Source of the DNA: Sepioteuthis lessoniana
Taxonomy: Eukaryota > Mollusca > Cephalopoda > Myopsida > Loliginidae
Length of the DNA: 64,000 nt
Assembly: GCA_963585895.1 (NCBI GenBank)
Contig: OY757904.1
Location: 68,270,365-68,334,364, forward strand
Reading direction: 5' to 3'
Numbering within the stretch: the stretch's first letter is position 1; every line of letters begins with the position of its first letter. Below are positions 35,940 to 48,261 of the stretch, piece by piece. Below the pieces are notes generated by a model. That model saw nothing but the letters and a program-made list of their open reading frames with translations. It did no database searches and was not told the origin of the DNA. The position numbers and the translations under genes are program-made.

Positions 35940-36630
35940 TCTTACAATAATCCTTTACATTTACATGGCATCAAGTATTTCCTCAGAATACGAATACTTT
36001 TTTAGTCTATATTGTCAGTATATACTAATCTCTGCCAACAGAACTAACAATTAAAAGTTTCTCCATTTTTGTATATGCGATCAAAAGGTTTCTGTCCCAA
36101 ATATTTACGATTATATCAAAATTATAATAGCTCATATTTTTCATAGAATTTGTATTATCTTATTCTTGGACTTTAAAAATAATGTTCAGATTATTTAAGT
36201 TTCATGAGAACAACTGCCGAAGAGAATTATATTCGTACGTAGTAAAACTTTTGTACTCTACAATCACATGTAAAGACTAATATTGGATATTCTAAATTAA
36301 AATGAATGTACTGTTATTAAGAAAAACTTTATGATTTTTCAATTGAAACTTCTCAGTTACTGCTTTATATTCAGCAGAATATACTCCAAAAGTAGCTTAT
36401 TTGAATAAACTAAATTCCTTCATCTGGTAACCTTGGTCCGTTTATAGCTGAAGAACGACATTTCATCTCTTGACAAATTTTCAGACATTTCTCCACCATC
36501 GGTTTGAAAGACAGGTATGCATTAGTTGGTATCCTGTGTGGGCTGACCCTTTTTTGAACATAAGATTAAAAATACACCAAATAGGGAATTATTGCCCAAT
36601 TATTGTCCAAAGAATATACTTTTTTAAAGT
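35940..36630. other. AT-rich intergenic DNA, nothing recognised
   Basis: No resemblance to repeats elsewhere in the window. Confidence 0.4.
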
Positions 36631-36634
36631 TTTC

Positions 36635-36780
36635 TATTTCGTCTTTAATGGAATATCAATATTAGATTGCCTAAAAAGTTTTTTGGGAACAGTGGTGGTA
36701 CTATTTAATCCATAGTTGAGGGAAAAACGGTTTCATACTTTTTCCAAGTGTAATAGCCTTAAGATAAACATAATTGGAAG
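36635..36780 (-). mobile_element. SINE-A 3' fragment
   Basis: TTTAATGGAATATCAATATT, then GTGGTACTATTTAATCCATAG and TACTTTTTCCAAGTGTAATAG, the tail, centre and post-head parts of SINE-A in order. Confidence 0.65.
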
Positions 36781-37051
36781 ACAGGAGGTAAAATTCGCTT
36801 TCTAGAACGGACAAATCCAGCAGTATGATATGTGAAACCTAACAACATTATCTTTAAGTGTAGATGGAATTTGATATTATAACACCCATCAAGACAAACA
36901 TTAGCTGTACCTTTCCAGTATATCTATAGTTGTTGAAAAATGTTTTAACAACGTTTTCCATTCTGTGTTAGTGAAGAGTCATAACGGCATATGTGACATC
37001 GTAAATACAATGTTTTCCTCTAACTTGACTAAAAATTTGTGACAACTCAAG

Positions 37052-37417
37052 GTGAAGGCAATGAAGCTCGCTGCAAAAGGCTTACATCGGGTTTTCCACT
37101 TACATAAGTCCTGCATCCTTCTTTATTTCCGTCTTTATATTAAGGAGAGGATACTTGACCTGACCTCTGTACTAGGATGTGACATATTACAGGGTATCAC
37201 TCGCCGAGGTGTGGGTGCAAAAACTGATTATGTCCGCTCGTTATTCCCCTTCAGGTACGATTTAAGCTCTGAGGAATCAACTCAGTCCTTACTTATTTTA
37301 AACGATGGGACCGGTGCTGCTTGGGAAAGAACAGTTTTTTATATGACAAAACAAATGTTATACGTTACAGTTATGGTCAATTCTTCTTATTCCCTTTCTA
37401 AACAAAGATGGCTTTGA
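37052..37417 (+). other. Unrecognised 121-codon ORF
   Basis: The ORF is among the longest in the window not explained by a retroelement. It starts M-K-A-M-K-L-A-A-K and has a mixed, non-repetitive composition less AT-biased than its surroundings. No motif, signal peptide or membrane segment stands out and no adjoining splice sites were established. It may be a fragment of an unrecognised transposon or a chance ORF. Confidence 0.25.
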
Positions 37418-37482
37418 AATTAACACCATGCAGATTTATACGCTATTTCTCAAAACCACACCCTTGATCTTTGATTGGTGAT

Positions 37483-37486
<4 letters not shown>

Positions 37487-37545
<59 letters not shown>
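37487..37545. repeat. (TA)n microsatellite
   Basis: About 29 TA units. Confidence 0.98.
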
Positions 37546-37546
<1 letters not shown>

Positions 37547-37719
37547 AAGATAATAAATTCCTTTGAAACCAAAGTCCTTTGAAACCAGTATTAATTACAG
37601 GAGTCTAAAATAATTCAACTGGTCAGTTGATTAAAATATGTTATCAAGCTTTGATAAATGCAATTACGTTATTTTCCACATATGTCCTTTTAAAAAGTAA
37701 TATCTGACACAATAAGTTT

Positions 37720-37960
37720 AAAGTTTTGTCACCATTATAATGATAAGATAATTCCCTCGGAACGCAAATATCATCTTAAATATCTAATTGACAGTAATTT
37801 TACATTTAAACATTATTTGAAATTTGTGAATAAAAAGATGATCAAATCAGTTGGGTTAATTGTCCGATTGAGACAACTTGTTCCCCAAGTATTGTTCATG
37901 ATTTTTACTAATCTCTCCATGTTCTACTTAAGTTATGGCCAAGTAACTAGGTAGAAGGAA
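37720..37960 (+). pseudogene. CR1/Jockey-like LINE fragment (RT thumb region)
   Basis: A frame reads E-I-P-S-E-R-K-Y-H-L-K-Y-L-I-D-S, then N-F-T-F-K-H-Y-L, V-N-K-K-M-I-K-S-V-G and R-L-R-Q-L-V-P, and ends Y-L-S-Y-G. This is the characteristic run after the RT palm in Jockey/CR1-type LINEs: Y-L-G-V-x-I-D, L-x-W-K-x-H-I, then a K-K-I-x-K-x-x-G helix and the L-x-Y-G block. Only this segment is recognisable, followed by a stop and a T-rich tract. It is not part of the three LINE families labelled here. Confidence 0.65.
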
Positions 37961-37964
37961 AATA

Positions 37965-40640
37965 AAACACGTCCAACCAAAAAATTTGCGATTAGCCAGA
38001 CGTATTTTACTACCAATGCAGCTAAGATGTATGTATCCAACAGCTGTACAACAGCCAACAGACTTTTCACACTTGGATTATGTTTTTTTTTTTTTTGTTT
38101 TTTTTTTAACCTTTTGTCAATCCACATTTCTTTGATTGAATATATTGTATGATGAATCCCAAATATAGAAGGATTGCAGATTTATAATTTCTCCGGAATG
38201 ATAACTCTTTAATAACTAATTATACTGATCAGATTGATATCAAAAGCAAAATGTATACTATTACTTAATTGCAATGTAGATCGGAAATCAGTTTCTTATA
38301 TTATAATATTGTAATATCATAATAAGGATGTTATCGATAAAGTTATCCTCGTTCCATTAAACATCTCAGATATTATAAAACTAGGTTTCTACAACATCAA
38401 AATATGAAAATAGAATATATGAAAATATACTGAAATCACTTCATAATTACTTTAGTAAAAGTAGAAATAAAATAATATTCTTATCTCTGCATTGTTTAAT
38501 GATGCTTGTTGGGATATTTGTATTTTTAATAAAATATGTTCAAGTGATTGAAAATGAAAAGTGATAAAATATTTAATTCTGCATATATTAAAAAACATAT
38601 TCAGATTTGTCTTGTTTATGGTTCGATACTATGATTCGAAACAGCAAAAATTCAACAAGGGAAAAGAAGCAGAACCAATAGCGATAATTAATTTGCATGA
38701 CCATCTTTATCAATGACAGTAATAATTTTCAATTATGGGGTGGTAGGTGCAACACTTTGCAATTCACCGAGTCAACTAATTATAGCAGACGCACTGAGAT
38801 CATAATCATGAGTGAAGACAGCCCTCAACCTCACAGTGTATCTAACAGACATCTCTTAAAACTGATTGAACTTCACTTAAATGCTATTACTTAGCTGAAT
38901 ATATGGAGTCTAGGTTCGGGTCCCAAATGCAAGAATTTCATTCTGATCATCCAAGCACCAAAGACATTAAAAAAGCTCTTTATTATTTCATCAATGATCA
39001 CACCATTTGTCTCAGATATTTTTTACAGCGCTTTTAACTCCCAAGTTGTTTAGTTGTCACATTTTACTATTAAACACATAATTTGAACACATATTCATGT
39101 ACATGCTCACATATACCAATAGGCTCTGTCTATGCGTATACATCCACATACAGATTCACTTGTGCCTATTTTACCTACAAATGTAAACTTGGGACAGAGA
39201 GACATTCGTTGCCATAACGTAATCTCTAACATATAGTCTTCTAGATTTATGTCATACTTAAAATCTCTTACTTTCCTAATGGACCAGTAACTAATAATTT
39301 CGCACTTCTTGATGTCGTTAATCGATTTTAACCTTCTCATCGAGTCCATTCCTCACGGTAAAGATGGTCCTTCACAATTGGTTATCGTGTTAAACTATCA
39401 AGGCTAAAAAAACAAAAAACAAACGTGATATTTTTCTAGAATACATGTAAATATATAGAGTAGTATAACCATAGACGCCAAGAAAAACACGGATAAAATC
39501 TCAAGAAAAAATTAATGAACGCTTTCTTATTTTACACTCTGATACAGACTGTTAACCTCAAAAATAAACTTTGATCAATAAAATGCCATCTGCTGCTTTG
39601 CTATAAAACAGTCATTATGTTTCCATTCTAAATCTAGAGAGACACCCTATTTTTCCTAAATTTCTACCTAGAGTCTATCACTCGATTTTTTGTTGGTTTC
39701 CAATTATCTATATATCATTCTAATTCAATAAACGACAGTAAATATTTTCTGTTGCAAACTCAGATTGATACTTCTCTAATATCAGTCTGTCTCGACTAGT
39801 TTTTGCAATCAGCAAACAGTGTAAATCGTAAGTATGAGAAAAATATAAATAAAAGCTGATTTGATTTATGAAAGAAAAGAAGCAAATAACAGAGTTTAAA
39901 ACATTTATGTTAGTCACTGTTCATGTATCCAAGGATTATTTAGCAATTGCATTGTTAATTATATATTCTGAATCTTGTTTTTGTATTATTGATTGTGCAT
40001 TAGATCATTAAAAAAAATAATTCTGCAGGCACTGTTTATTCTGTTAATGAATCGTAACACTACTTCAAATTGCGGAAAAAGACATGACTTCCATCACAAG
40101 TGTAAACAGTTTTACTTTACAGGTATTGCATTTAGATTTTTAAACTCTAATCCAATTTTTGTAAGTTTTAAAATTAGAAAACATTTTAAGAAAGCTTTTA
40201 AGATTCACTCATTACTAAATTATTCTGATTGATGATTCATTACGATAATTTCATATCAGATTTTTCCTGATGCAATAGAACAAAATAATACTGACCATTA
40301 ACGACGCTTCACATAAAAATTAAGTAAAAAAAATATAGTGTTAAAATACCATAGTCAGAAACAAAATATGAAATTAAGTGATTCAGGAGACCAAGAACAA
40401 TGGAAGTAATGCGTTTACATTGATTCGTTCTCCTGAAAGCTGATAATTATTCGAAACTTATTACGAAAAGACAATTGTGCATTCATCCACATTCGGCCAA
40501 ACCAAAGAGAATTAAGGTTTAAATCTTACCAATATGTCAACTCATACTATTCTCAATCCTGTGGTTCTTTACTGTCATAGATTGATGATCCAGGTATGGT
40601 GTGATAGTAGAATGAGAGATGTAAAAAATGATACATATAA
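37965..40640. other. AT-rich intergenic DNA, nothing recognised
   Basis: Very AT-rich. A T tract with interspersed G lies at 38080-38108. ORFs of at most 80 codons have no resemblance. Confidence 0.5.
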
Positions 40641-40676
40641 TTATCATTAAAAATGAGAATTATTTTTAATAATAAT

Positions 40677-40887
40677 AATAGAGAATTGAAAAAACTGTGG
40701 AACCTGCATGTGACAATTTTACCAATTCTAATTGGTCCGTTTGGTACAGTAACTAAAGGATTACAAAAGGGACTGGAGGATTTGGAAATTGGCGAACGGG
40801 TGGAGACCATCCAAACGACAGCATTATTGTCACTCAGACTGCAGTGAAAAACCATCGGCTAACGCTGATGTGAAAAGCTCTAATGAG

Positions 40888-40965
<78 letters not shown>
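40677..40965 (+). mobile_element. LINE-beta piece A: short 3' terminus with (AAT)n on both sides
   Basis: Starts directly after four AAT units with E-L-K-K-L-W-N, runs through V-T-I-L-P-I-L-I-G-P-F-G-T-V-T-K-G and V-E-T-I-Q-T-T-A-L-L, and reaches the 3' UTR (AAAAGCTCTAATGAGTGA) and (AAT)n. Compared with 1655-1950 and 45590-45660 it lacks about 60 bp between T-T-A-L-L and S-L-R-L-Q. Confidence 0.85.
40889..40965. repeat. (AAT)n microsatellite, 3' tail of LINE-beta piece A
   Basis: About 25 pure AAT units between one LINE-beta 3' end and the next LINE-beta piece. Confidence 0.97.
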
Positions 40966-41950
40966 GCAGCAAAGAGGGACAAATAACAACGACAAGAAAC
41001 AACACAAACGACATAATGATCAATAGAACAATTATAGATAAGAAACAAATGATAGGATGGTTAACTTCGTCAGTAGCCTAATATATTTATAATACAAGTG
41101 ACAAACTGGTGAAATCTAACACGAAAACCCTTGGAAATAGCTAGGAAAGGAAAACCTTAAGAGAAAAATTGAATAATTTCTGACATGATCGCGAAAAAAG
41201 GCCTAAAGACTAACTACGTTAAAATAAAAATAGATAAAACGCAACAAAATCGCAAATGCAGGTTAGTAGAGATAGAGGCGTATCAATTCGTCATATACTA
41301 AGCAAATGTAACAAGTTAGCGCTAAAAGTGTGTAGTACCAGATAGAGTTTGGTGGTGAAGGTTATCCTCTAGTACTGAGCAAGAAGTTCAAATAGACCAT
41401 ACAAACAAGTTGTATATGCACAACCCAGAATCCGTCCAGGAGAATTAGATGCACGGACTTCCATGGGATTTTGAGATACATATGGATCGGAAAGTTCTAG
41501 CCGGAAGACCCGAGATTGTGATAGTAAAAAAAAGTATAAACCTGCTGAATATTGGACTTAGCTGACTCAGTGGACCACAAAGTGAAAATCAAAGAAAGTG
41601 AAAAGAGAGATAAGTGCCTAGACCTTGTTAGAGAACTAATAAAAGCTATGGAACGTGAAGGTCGTGGTGATACCAATTGTAATTGGCGCATTTTAGAGAA
41701 TCACTGAAGGCTTGATAGATAGACGGGAAGACTTTGAAATCAGAAGACACGTGGAGAATACAGCATGTTTAAGATCGGTCGCCATACTGAAAAGTGTCCA
41801 GAGGACTTGAAGAGCTTTGCAGTTACTCAAACTCCATGGAAAAACTCAGCTTACACTGATGTGAAAAACTCTCAAGAAATGATAGTAATAATAATAAAAA
41901 ATAATAACAACAAAAACAACAACAACAAAAACAACAACAACAACAGCAAC

Positions 41951-41985
<35 letters not shown>
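40966..41985 (+). mobile_element. LINE-beta piece B: linker, zinc finger, RLE region, 3' end and tail
   Basis: Begins just after the (AAT)n tract with K-E/R-x-x-Q-I-T-T-T-R-N-N-T-N-D, equal to the position right after Y-I-x-K-H-E in piece D. It continues through a zinc-finger remnant (I-L-S-K-C-N-K-L-A at 41298-41325) and the RLE stretch (W/M-x-F-x-x-T, about 41460-41520). Next come W-N-V-K-V-V-V-I-P-I-V-I-G (41648-41685) and L-R-S-V-A-I-L-K near 41770. The 3' UTR ends at a mixed AAT/AAC tail. Many stops. Confidence 0.85.
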
Positions 41986-41986
<1 letters not shown>

Positions 41987-41989
41987 TAA
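41886..41989. repeat. (AAT)n/(AAC)n microsatellite, tail of piece B
   Basis: AAT units, then AAC units, then AAT units again, ending where piece C starts. Confidence 0.95.
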
Positions 41990-43206
41990 TCAAACTGGAA
42001 AACGCCAGGCCATGATGGAATATATGGTTTCTGGTTCAAGAAATTCACATCTATTCCAGACAGACAAGCACTAGAAATGAATAAATGTCTACAAATAGCA
42101 CACGTACCCAAGTGGATGACCAAAGGAAGGACCACATTGATACAAAATGACCCAAACAAAGGAACCGCCCCAAGCAATTACAACCCATAACTTGCCTTCC
42201 AATGATGTGGAAAATATTAACAGCACAAATAAGGGAAGAGATTTACTACTCTCTAACAAGCCACAGATTGTTCACCAACAAACAGAAAGGATGCTGCATA
42301 GGATCCAGAGGCACAGCAGAGTTACTTTACATAGATCAACACATTCTAAATGAGAGCAAAACCAGACGGAAACGTGTAGCAATGGTCTGGATTGACTTCA
42401 AGATTGCATATGATATGGACTAAATATCAGACCAAGTCATAAACTTCATCGACAAAACTATGAAAACCTGGAGAGTGGAATTGAAAGCAGGACGAAGAAG
42501 ATTAGCTAAAGCAAAAATCTAAAGAGATATTTTCAAAGGAGATGCTCAATCACACTTAATATTCTTAATTGCCTTGATGCCACTTAACCACATATTCAGA
42601 AAATGCACAGCAGTGTACAAACTTAGTAGATCACAGGAAAAAGTTAATCATTTAATGTAAATGGACGACACACAGAATATACAGCCGGAACATAGAAATG
42701 GAATTTGGCATAGAAAAGTGGGCAATGCTTGTAATGAAAAGTGGCAAACGGCAGCTAACTGACGGAATGTAACTACCAAACAAGGATTAGATAAAAACCC
42801 TCGCAACAAACGAAAGTTACAAATACTTGGGCATCTTGGAGGTTGACACCATGAAACAAGGGGAAATGAAAGACAAAATTCAAAAAGAATATCTCAGGAG
42901 AACAAGAAAACTACTCGAGACAAAACTCAATAGCAGAAATCTTATCAAAGGAATAAATACCTAGGCTGTACCACTCGATAGATATTCCGGACCCTTTCTC
43001 AAGTGGACCAGAGACGAACTTAAACAAATTGACCAAAAACCAAGAAAACTAATGACAATGCATAAGGTCTTACATCCCAGAGACGACGTTGACAGTCTAT
43101 ATGATTCACGAAAAGAGGGAGGAAGAGGACTTGCCAGAATTGAAGACAGCGTTAATTCATCGATACGACTCGAAGACTATATACAAAAACACGAAGCTCT
43201 AATGAG

Positions 43207-43208
<2 letters not shown>
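41990..43208 (+). mobile_element. LINE-beta piece C: RT region fused to the 3' UTR, RLE region missing
   Basis: Starts at K-T-P-G-H-D-G-I-Y-G-F-W (RT start) directly after AAT units. Then come W-M-T-K-G-R-T-T-L-I-Q (42115-42145) and the fingers/palm in shifting frames. The catalytic box at 42658-42669 reads stop-M-D-D, so the tyrosine codon is TAA. After it come Y-K-Y-L-G-I-L-E (42820-42842), Y-L-R-R-T-R-K-L-L, and D-D-V-D-S-L-Y, ending Y-I-Q-K-H-E. From there it jumps straight to the 3'-UTR end GCTCTAATGAGTGA and (AAT)n, omitting the zinc finger and RLE nuclease. Confidence 0.88.
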
Positions 43209-43246
<38 letters not shown>

Positions 43247-43269
43247 TGATGATGATAATAATAATAATA
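43209..43269. repeat. (AAT)n/(GAT)n microsatellite, tail of piece C
   Basis: AAT units with four GAT units, then AAT again; piece D follows. Confidence 0.95.
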
Positions 43270-45690
43270 TTCTATCCACAATTGGGATAACATGACACAA
43301 AAACATACTAACATCTAGACGCCAAAGAAACAGAACAAGTTTGGACGAAAATATGCCAACCGAAAAAGTATAACGAAAAGGCTGAATGGAAAAACAACAT
43401 GACAAGAGAACTAGATATACTCGAAGAAGACTCCAAAGCGGAAATACACATCAAACTACTCAAAAAAATATTTAAAATAGATATCAAACTAGCAAACACC
43501 AGGACATGATGAAATATATGAATTCTGGTTCAAGAAATTCACCTCCATTCACGACAGACTAGCACTAGAAATGGATAAATGCCTGCATGGTGCACAAATA
43601 CCTGACTGGATGACCAATCGAAAGACCACATTAATCCAAAAGGACCCAAGCAAAGGAACTGCTCCAAACAATTATAAACCTATCAATTGTTTACCGATGA
43701 CGTGGAAAATATTAACAGCACAAAAAAGGGAAGAGATATATTACTCGCTAACAAGCCGCGGATTGTTTCCCAATGAACAGAAAGGATGCTGCAAAGCATC
43801 CAGAGGCACAGCAGATTTATACTACATAGATCAACACATCGTAAATGAAAGCAAAAACAGACGGAAAAATGTAGCTATGGCCTGGATAGACGATAAAAGT
43901 CATATGATAGGGTTTCGCAAAGGTGGATAATAAACTGTCTCAAAATGTACAAAATATCACATGAAGTTATAAACTGCATCGAAAAAAAAACATGCAAACC
44001 TGGAGAGTGGAATTAACTGCAGGAAGAAAAAGCTTGGCTGAAACAAAGATCCAAAGAGCTATTTTCCAAGGAGAACCACTATCACCCCTACTCTTAATAA
44101 TTGCCATGATGCCACTAAACCACACACTCAGAAAATGCACAGCTGGATACAAACTTAGTAGATTGCAAGAAAAGATCAATCACCTAATGTACATGAATTA
44201 CATAAAACTATTTGCAAAAAATGAAAAAAAGAACTGTAAAACATCGTACACTCAGTTAGAATATACAGTCAAGACATAGGTAAGTAATTTGCCATAAAAA
44301 ATGCTCCCTGCTTGTAATGAAAAGTGGCAAATGACATAAGACTGACGGAATGTAACTACTAAATCAAGACAAGATCAGAACGCTCGAAGAAAACGAGACC
44401 TATACATACTTAGGCATCGGGGAGGCTGACACCATCAAACAAGTGCAAATGAAAGACAAAATTAACACAGAATATCTCAGGAGAACTAGAAAACTATTCG
44501 AGACAAAACTCAATGGCAGAAACCTTATCAAAGGAATAAATACTTGGGCTGTACCCCTCGTTAGATACTTGGGAACCTTTCTCAAGTGGACCAGAGACGA
44601 ACTTAGACAAATGGACTGAAGAACTAAAAAACTAATGACTATGCACAAGGCGTTACATCCCAGAAACGACGTGGACAGACTATAGGTACCAAGAAAAGAG
44701 GGAGGAAGAGAATTTGTCAGCATCGAAGACAGCGTTGACATATCGATACAACGACTCGAAGACTACATAAAAACACGAACGAGGACTGATTAAGTCCATC
44801 AGAAACAATACTGACAACACGATAGATAACAGAAAGACAATAACTAGGAAACAAAAATGGGAAGGGAAACAACTCTATGGACGGTTTAAACGACTAATAA
44901 ACAACATCTCCCACGACAAAACCTGGACATGGCTAAAAAAAAAAGAAAGCTTTAAGAGAGAAACAGAATCTTTCCTCATGGCAATACAAAACAGCGCCAT
45001 AAGAACCAATCATATCAAAGCGAGAATAGATAAGATGCACCAAAATAGCAAATGTAGGCGATGTGGGGACAAAGATGAAACCATCAATCACATCATAAGT
45101 GAATGCAGCAAATTGGCAGAGAAGAGGTACAAGGCTAAAAACGATGGGGTCGGCAAGGTGATCCACCGGGAAATGTGCAAGAAATATAAGGATGATTATG
45201 CCAACAAATTGTATACGCACAACCCAGCACCTGTCCTAGTAAATGACGCTCAAAAACTCCGATGGGACTTTGACATACAAACGGATTACCTTATCTCAGC
45301 CAGAAGACCAGACTTTATAATATCAACCAAAAACAAAAACAAACAAAAATCTGCAAAATAGTCAACTTTGTTGTCTCGGCTGACCAGAGAATAAAACTGA
45401 AAGAATGTGAAAAGAGAGATAAGTACCTCGACCTTGCTAGATAATTTAAAAAAACTATGGAACATGAAGGTGAAAATTATGCCAATTGTGATTCTTGCTG
45501 TTGGCACGGTAACTATAAGGATTATTAAAGGGCCTGGAGGGTTTGGAAGTTGGCGGCTGTGTGGAGACCATCCAAACAACAGCATAATTGAAGGTGGCCA
45601 GAATACTTAGAAAAGTCCTGGAGACTTGAGATTTGCTGTCACTCAGTCTCCAATGAAGGACTATAAACTAACGCAGAGACATCTTTGGGG
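43270..45690 (+). mobile_element. LINE-beta piece D: longest copy, RT plus zinc finger plus RLE endonuclease
   Basis: Site-specific-type non-LTR retrotransposon with a C-terminal restriction-like endonuclease. Pre-RT region 43340-43500, then RT from about 43505: W-M-T-N-R-K-T-T-L-I-Q-K-D (43609-43645), G-C-C-K-A-S-R-G-T-A-D (43788-43820), G-E-P-L-S-P-L-L (44069-44095). The catalytic box at 44190-44201 is Y-M-N-Y instead of Y-M-D-D, so both aspartates are lost. The thumb (Y-L-R-R-T-R-K) is at 44475. The frame 44978-45361 is open and holds a C-x2-C-x8-H-x4-C zinc finger (45053-45106) followed by R-R-P-D (Asp at 45311-45313), the RLE signature. The protein tail and 3' region reach about 45690. 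Domain order and RLE fit the R2/R4 group. The R4/Dong clade is inferred from the (TAA)n flanks. Confidence 0.9.
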
Positions 45691-46130
45691 TTTTGCAGAA
45701 AAAGGCGATCGTTAAATCTCGGACAAAGACCAGATCAAGAAAGAGTGAACAACATTAAAAAAACAAAATCAGCCGAATCCTTTATTTTTCCATACTGTCA
45801 GACCACAGATTAGAATTAAATGAAGTTTAAAAAGTGGGATAGACATCTGGACCTAGCTAGATAGCTGAATAAACTAAAGAACTTGAAGATGACGATAATA
45901 CCAATTTTAGTTGATACATTTGGAACGGTTGCCAAAGGATTGGTAAATGAACTGGAAGCTTTGAAATAAGAAGACCAGTAGAAACCATTCTGACTAGAGC
46001 ATGACTAAGATCGGCCAGAACACTGTGAAGAGTCCTGAAGTCTTCTGGAGACATACCGTTATTCAAACGCTAGTGAAAAACCATAATCCAAGTATTGTAT
46101 GAAAAATTCTCAAAGAATAGAACATAAATA
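45690..46130 (+). mobile_element. LINE-beta piece E: RLE end and 3' region, more diverged
   Basis: Begins in the RLE domain with Q-R-P-D and a following lysine-rich stretch. Then come H-L-D-L-A-R near 45850, I-I-P-I-L-V-D-T-F-G-T-V-A-K-G (45895-45940) and the 3' UTR (AAAAATTCTCAAAGAATAG). No (AAT)n tract separates it from piece D. It has more stops than D, so it is probably an older or separately decayed copy. Confidence 0.75.
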
Positions 46131-46139
46131 ATAACATAG

Positions 46140-46980
46140 TCTTTGACAGATAGATATATTAAGGCAAAAGTTGGTAACAATTATTCTCTCTCACTGTATA
46201 TACGCTACGATGTTCCGTAGGAATCAGTGCTGTAAACGGTGGTGATTTTAATATTCATAAATTGTCCTGTTAGGATATACTTGGAAATTAGTATTTTGCT
46301 TGTATATATAGCTAGATATCGTAAATGAACTTAAATTAAGAAAAAGGTCATTGAATAATAAAAAACGAAATTATCTAAGGGTTGGTTTTTAAAATTTTAT
46401 TCAAATGAAGCTGAAAATCATATTTTCTCTTGTATCGATGGTAAATGAAATTAAATTTCCTGGATGGTCTGAAATTGTATTTCAAGAGAGTCAAATGTTA
46501 TTTTAAAGATATATAAAAAAAAACATAATAAAACCTCATTGACATCAACATAGAAGTGTGATATTGGGATTGAAAGTCAAAGAAACAAGAGTGACAAAGC
46601 TAATAAAAAGATATACATTTTTCAGTTACAGAAAGAAATAGAAGCATGATAGATGAACTATATTAACATCATGGTGATTATGGAAATATCTGCAGGAAAG
46701 TTAATATTGACATAGCGTTGTCCAAAATAAATTGAGCAAATTGTTTTCCTGATAAAAACTGACATATAGTTTTCCTGATCAAAATCTTTGTGAACAACTT
46801 TCTAAAGTATTGTAATGCTGTTGCCCCCTCTAATCACTAGTTTTGTTGTCTGATTGACAACAAAAGATCAGTCATGAGAACTCTCGCTATAGGTTCAAGG
46901 GATAGTTACTCACAAGACTGAGGGGTTATCTTAAAAAGGCCAGTTAGTTATTGGGACAGTGACTAGTGACGATTTACATT
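46140..46980. other. AT-rich intergenic DNA, nothing recognised
   Basis: No repeats or coding potential recognised. Confidence 0.45.
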
Positions 46981-46984
46981 TTGA

Positions 46985-47105
46985 TGGTTTGGTTTGGGTT
47001 TTTTATTTGTTTAATGGCATATCAACTCTTTTTTGATTATTTTATGCCAAAGCCATTCTCCTAGAAGAATAGTAGTAGTACTATTTAACTCATAGCTGGG
47101 ATTTA
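46985..47105 (-). mobile_element. SINE-A 3' fragment
   Basis: TTTAATGGCATATCAACTC, TTTTATGCCAAAGCCATTC, CTAGAAGAATAGTAGTAG and TATTTAACTCATAGCTGGG, the SINE-A tail and centre, clearly preserved. Confidence 0.85.
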
Positions 47106-47109
47106 CATT

Positions 47110-48255
47110 TTGAAGTAAATCAACCCACCACCCGTTGTGAGTGAGCAACCATTGGTCTAAGATAAGATCTTTACATGATCGATTTGAACATACCACTTAA
47201 TGTCTTCTGGGTTTTCATAACAGACCAGCGATATATTTTAATACAGGTGATAAAGAGAGAGGGATATTCAGGAACCACGTGTTTGATTTGTCCTTTCCAG
47301 AAATTAAATTGTCGTCATCTCTTCCTCTTGTCTTTGTCTTTGATCTATTACATAATTTATCGTGACGCCTGCGGAATTACATTAAACAACTTGATATCGA
47401 TGATATAAGTTCAAAAAAGTATATCATACCTTTCACTGAAATTATTTCTAAAAAATTATTTATAATTAATGAAATACATTTTATCTTCAAGAATAGGCGT
47501 GCCCGTTAATGAAAACTCGTCCTCAGTAACATGAAAATTTCAAAATCCATTCTTAGTCTTCTTTGCCTCTGTTCTTAGAACAATAGAGATGTGTTTCCTG
47601 CTTTGCCATTGAACAGTAAAGAGATAATTTTACAGTAATTAATCATATGTAAGCCTTTTTTTTTTCTTTTATATTCTGCTTGTTCCTAAAACTATATGTG
47701 TATATTTTATATTTTAGGACACGTTCGTGTATTCTTTTTAATACTACAACTATGTACATTCTGCATATATTTAATGTTTCTGTCCTTGTAAATGAGCTTC
47801 TATTGCCACTTTTTTATTTGGTGTGTTTCGGGAATATACTTATTCTAATATTGGTCCTTAATGAATTGAATCTAAAGTAAAAGTTATCTCTACCAACAAA
47901 TATCCCAATAGTATTATAGGTATATAAAAAGAATACATTGACACACACGTCCAGATATATTTTGAATATCTAATGATGATAAATACAAACAATCAAAAAT
48001 ATCATTTGTAAGCTAAGTATTCTCGAGTCTTTGATTTTACTCAAAGGTTTTCGGATGTACAACTTACCATTGTAGAATTTATATCGGGCGTATCTGCACT
48101 ATCATCGTTTTCATTATCAACACGAAGCGATTTAGTGTTCACTTAAAAATAATCAATATTAATCGACTATCGAATAATTGAAGAAAGTGAAAAAGTAAAC
48201 TAAAATGAGGAATTCTGTTCTTGCAAATGCATAATATCTAATAGAATTATGGAAA
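47110..48255. other. AT-rich intergenic DNA, nothing recognised
   Basis: Short chance ORFs only. Confidence 0.45.
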
Positions 48256-48261
48256 CAGATC

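Noticed and set aside
40889..40965. Coding polyasparagine tract of a host gene
   Set aside because: Flanked on both sides by retrotransposon sequence with stops.
40887..41081. ORF with a long Asn run
   Set aside because: Reads through the (AAT)n tail of one LINE-beta piece into the next.
44400..44741. 113-codon minus-strand ORF
   Set aside because: Antisense shadow of the LINE-beta RT thumb region in piece D.
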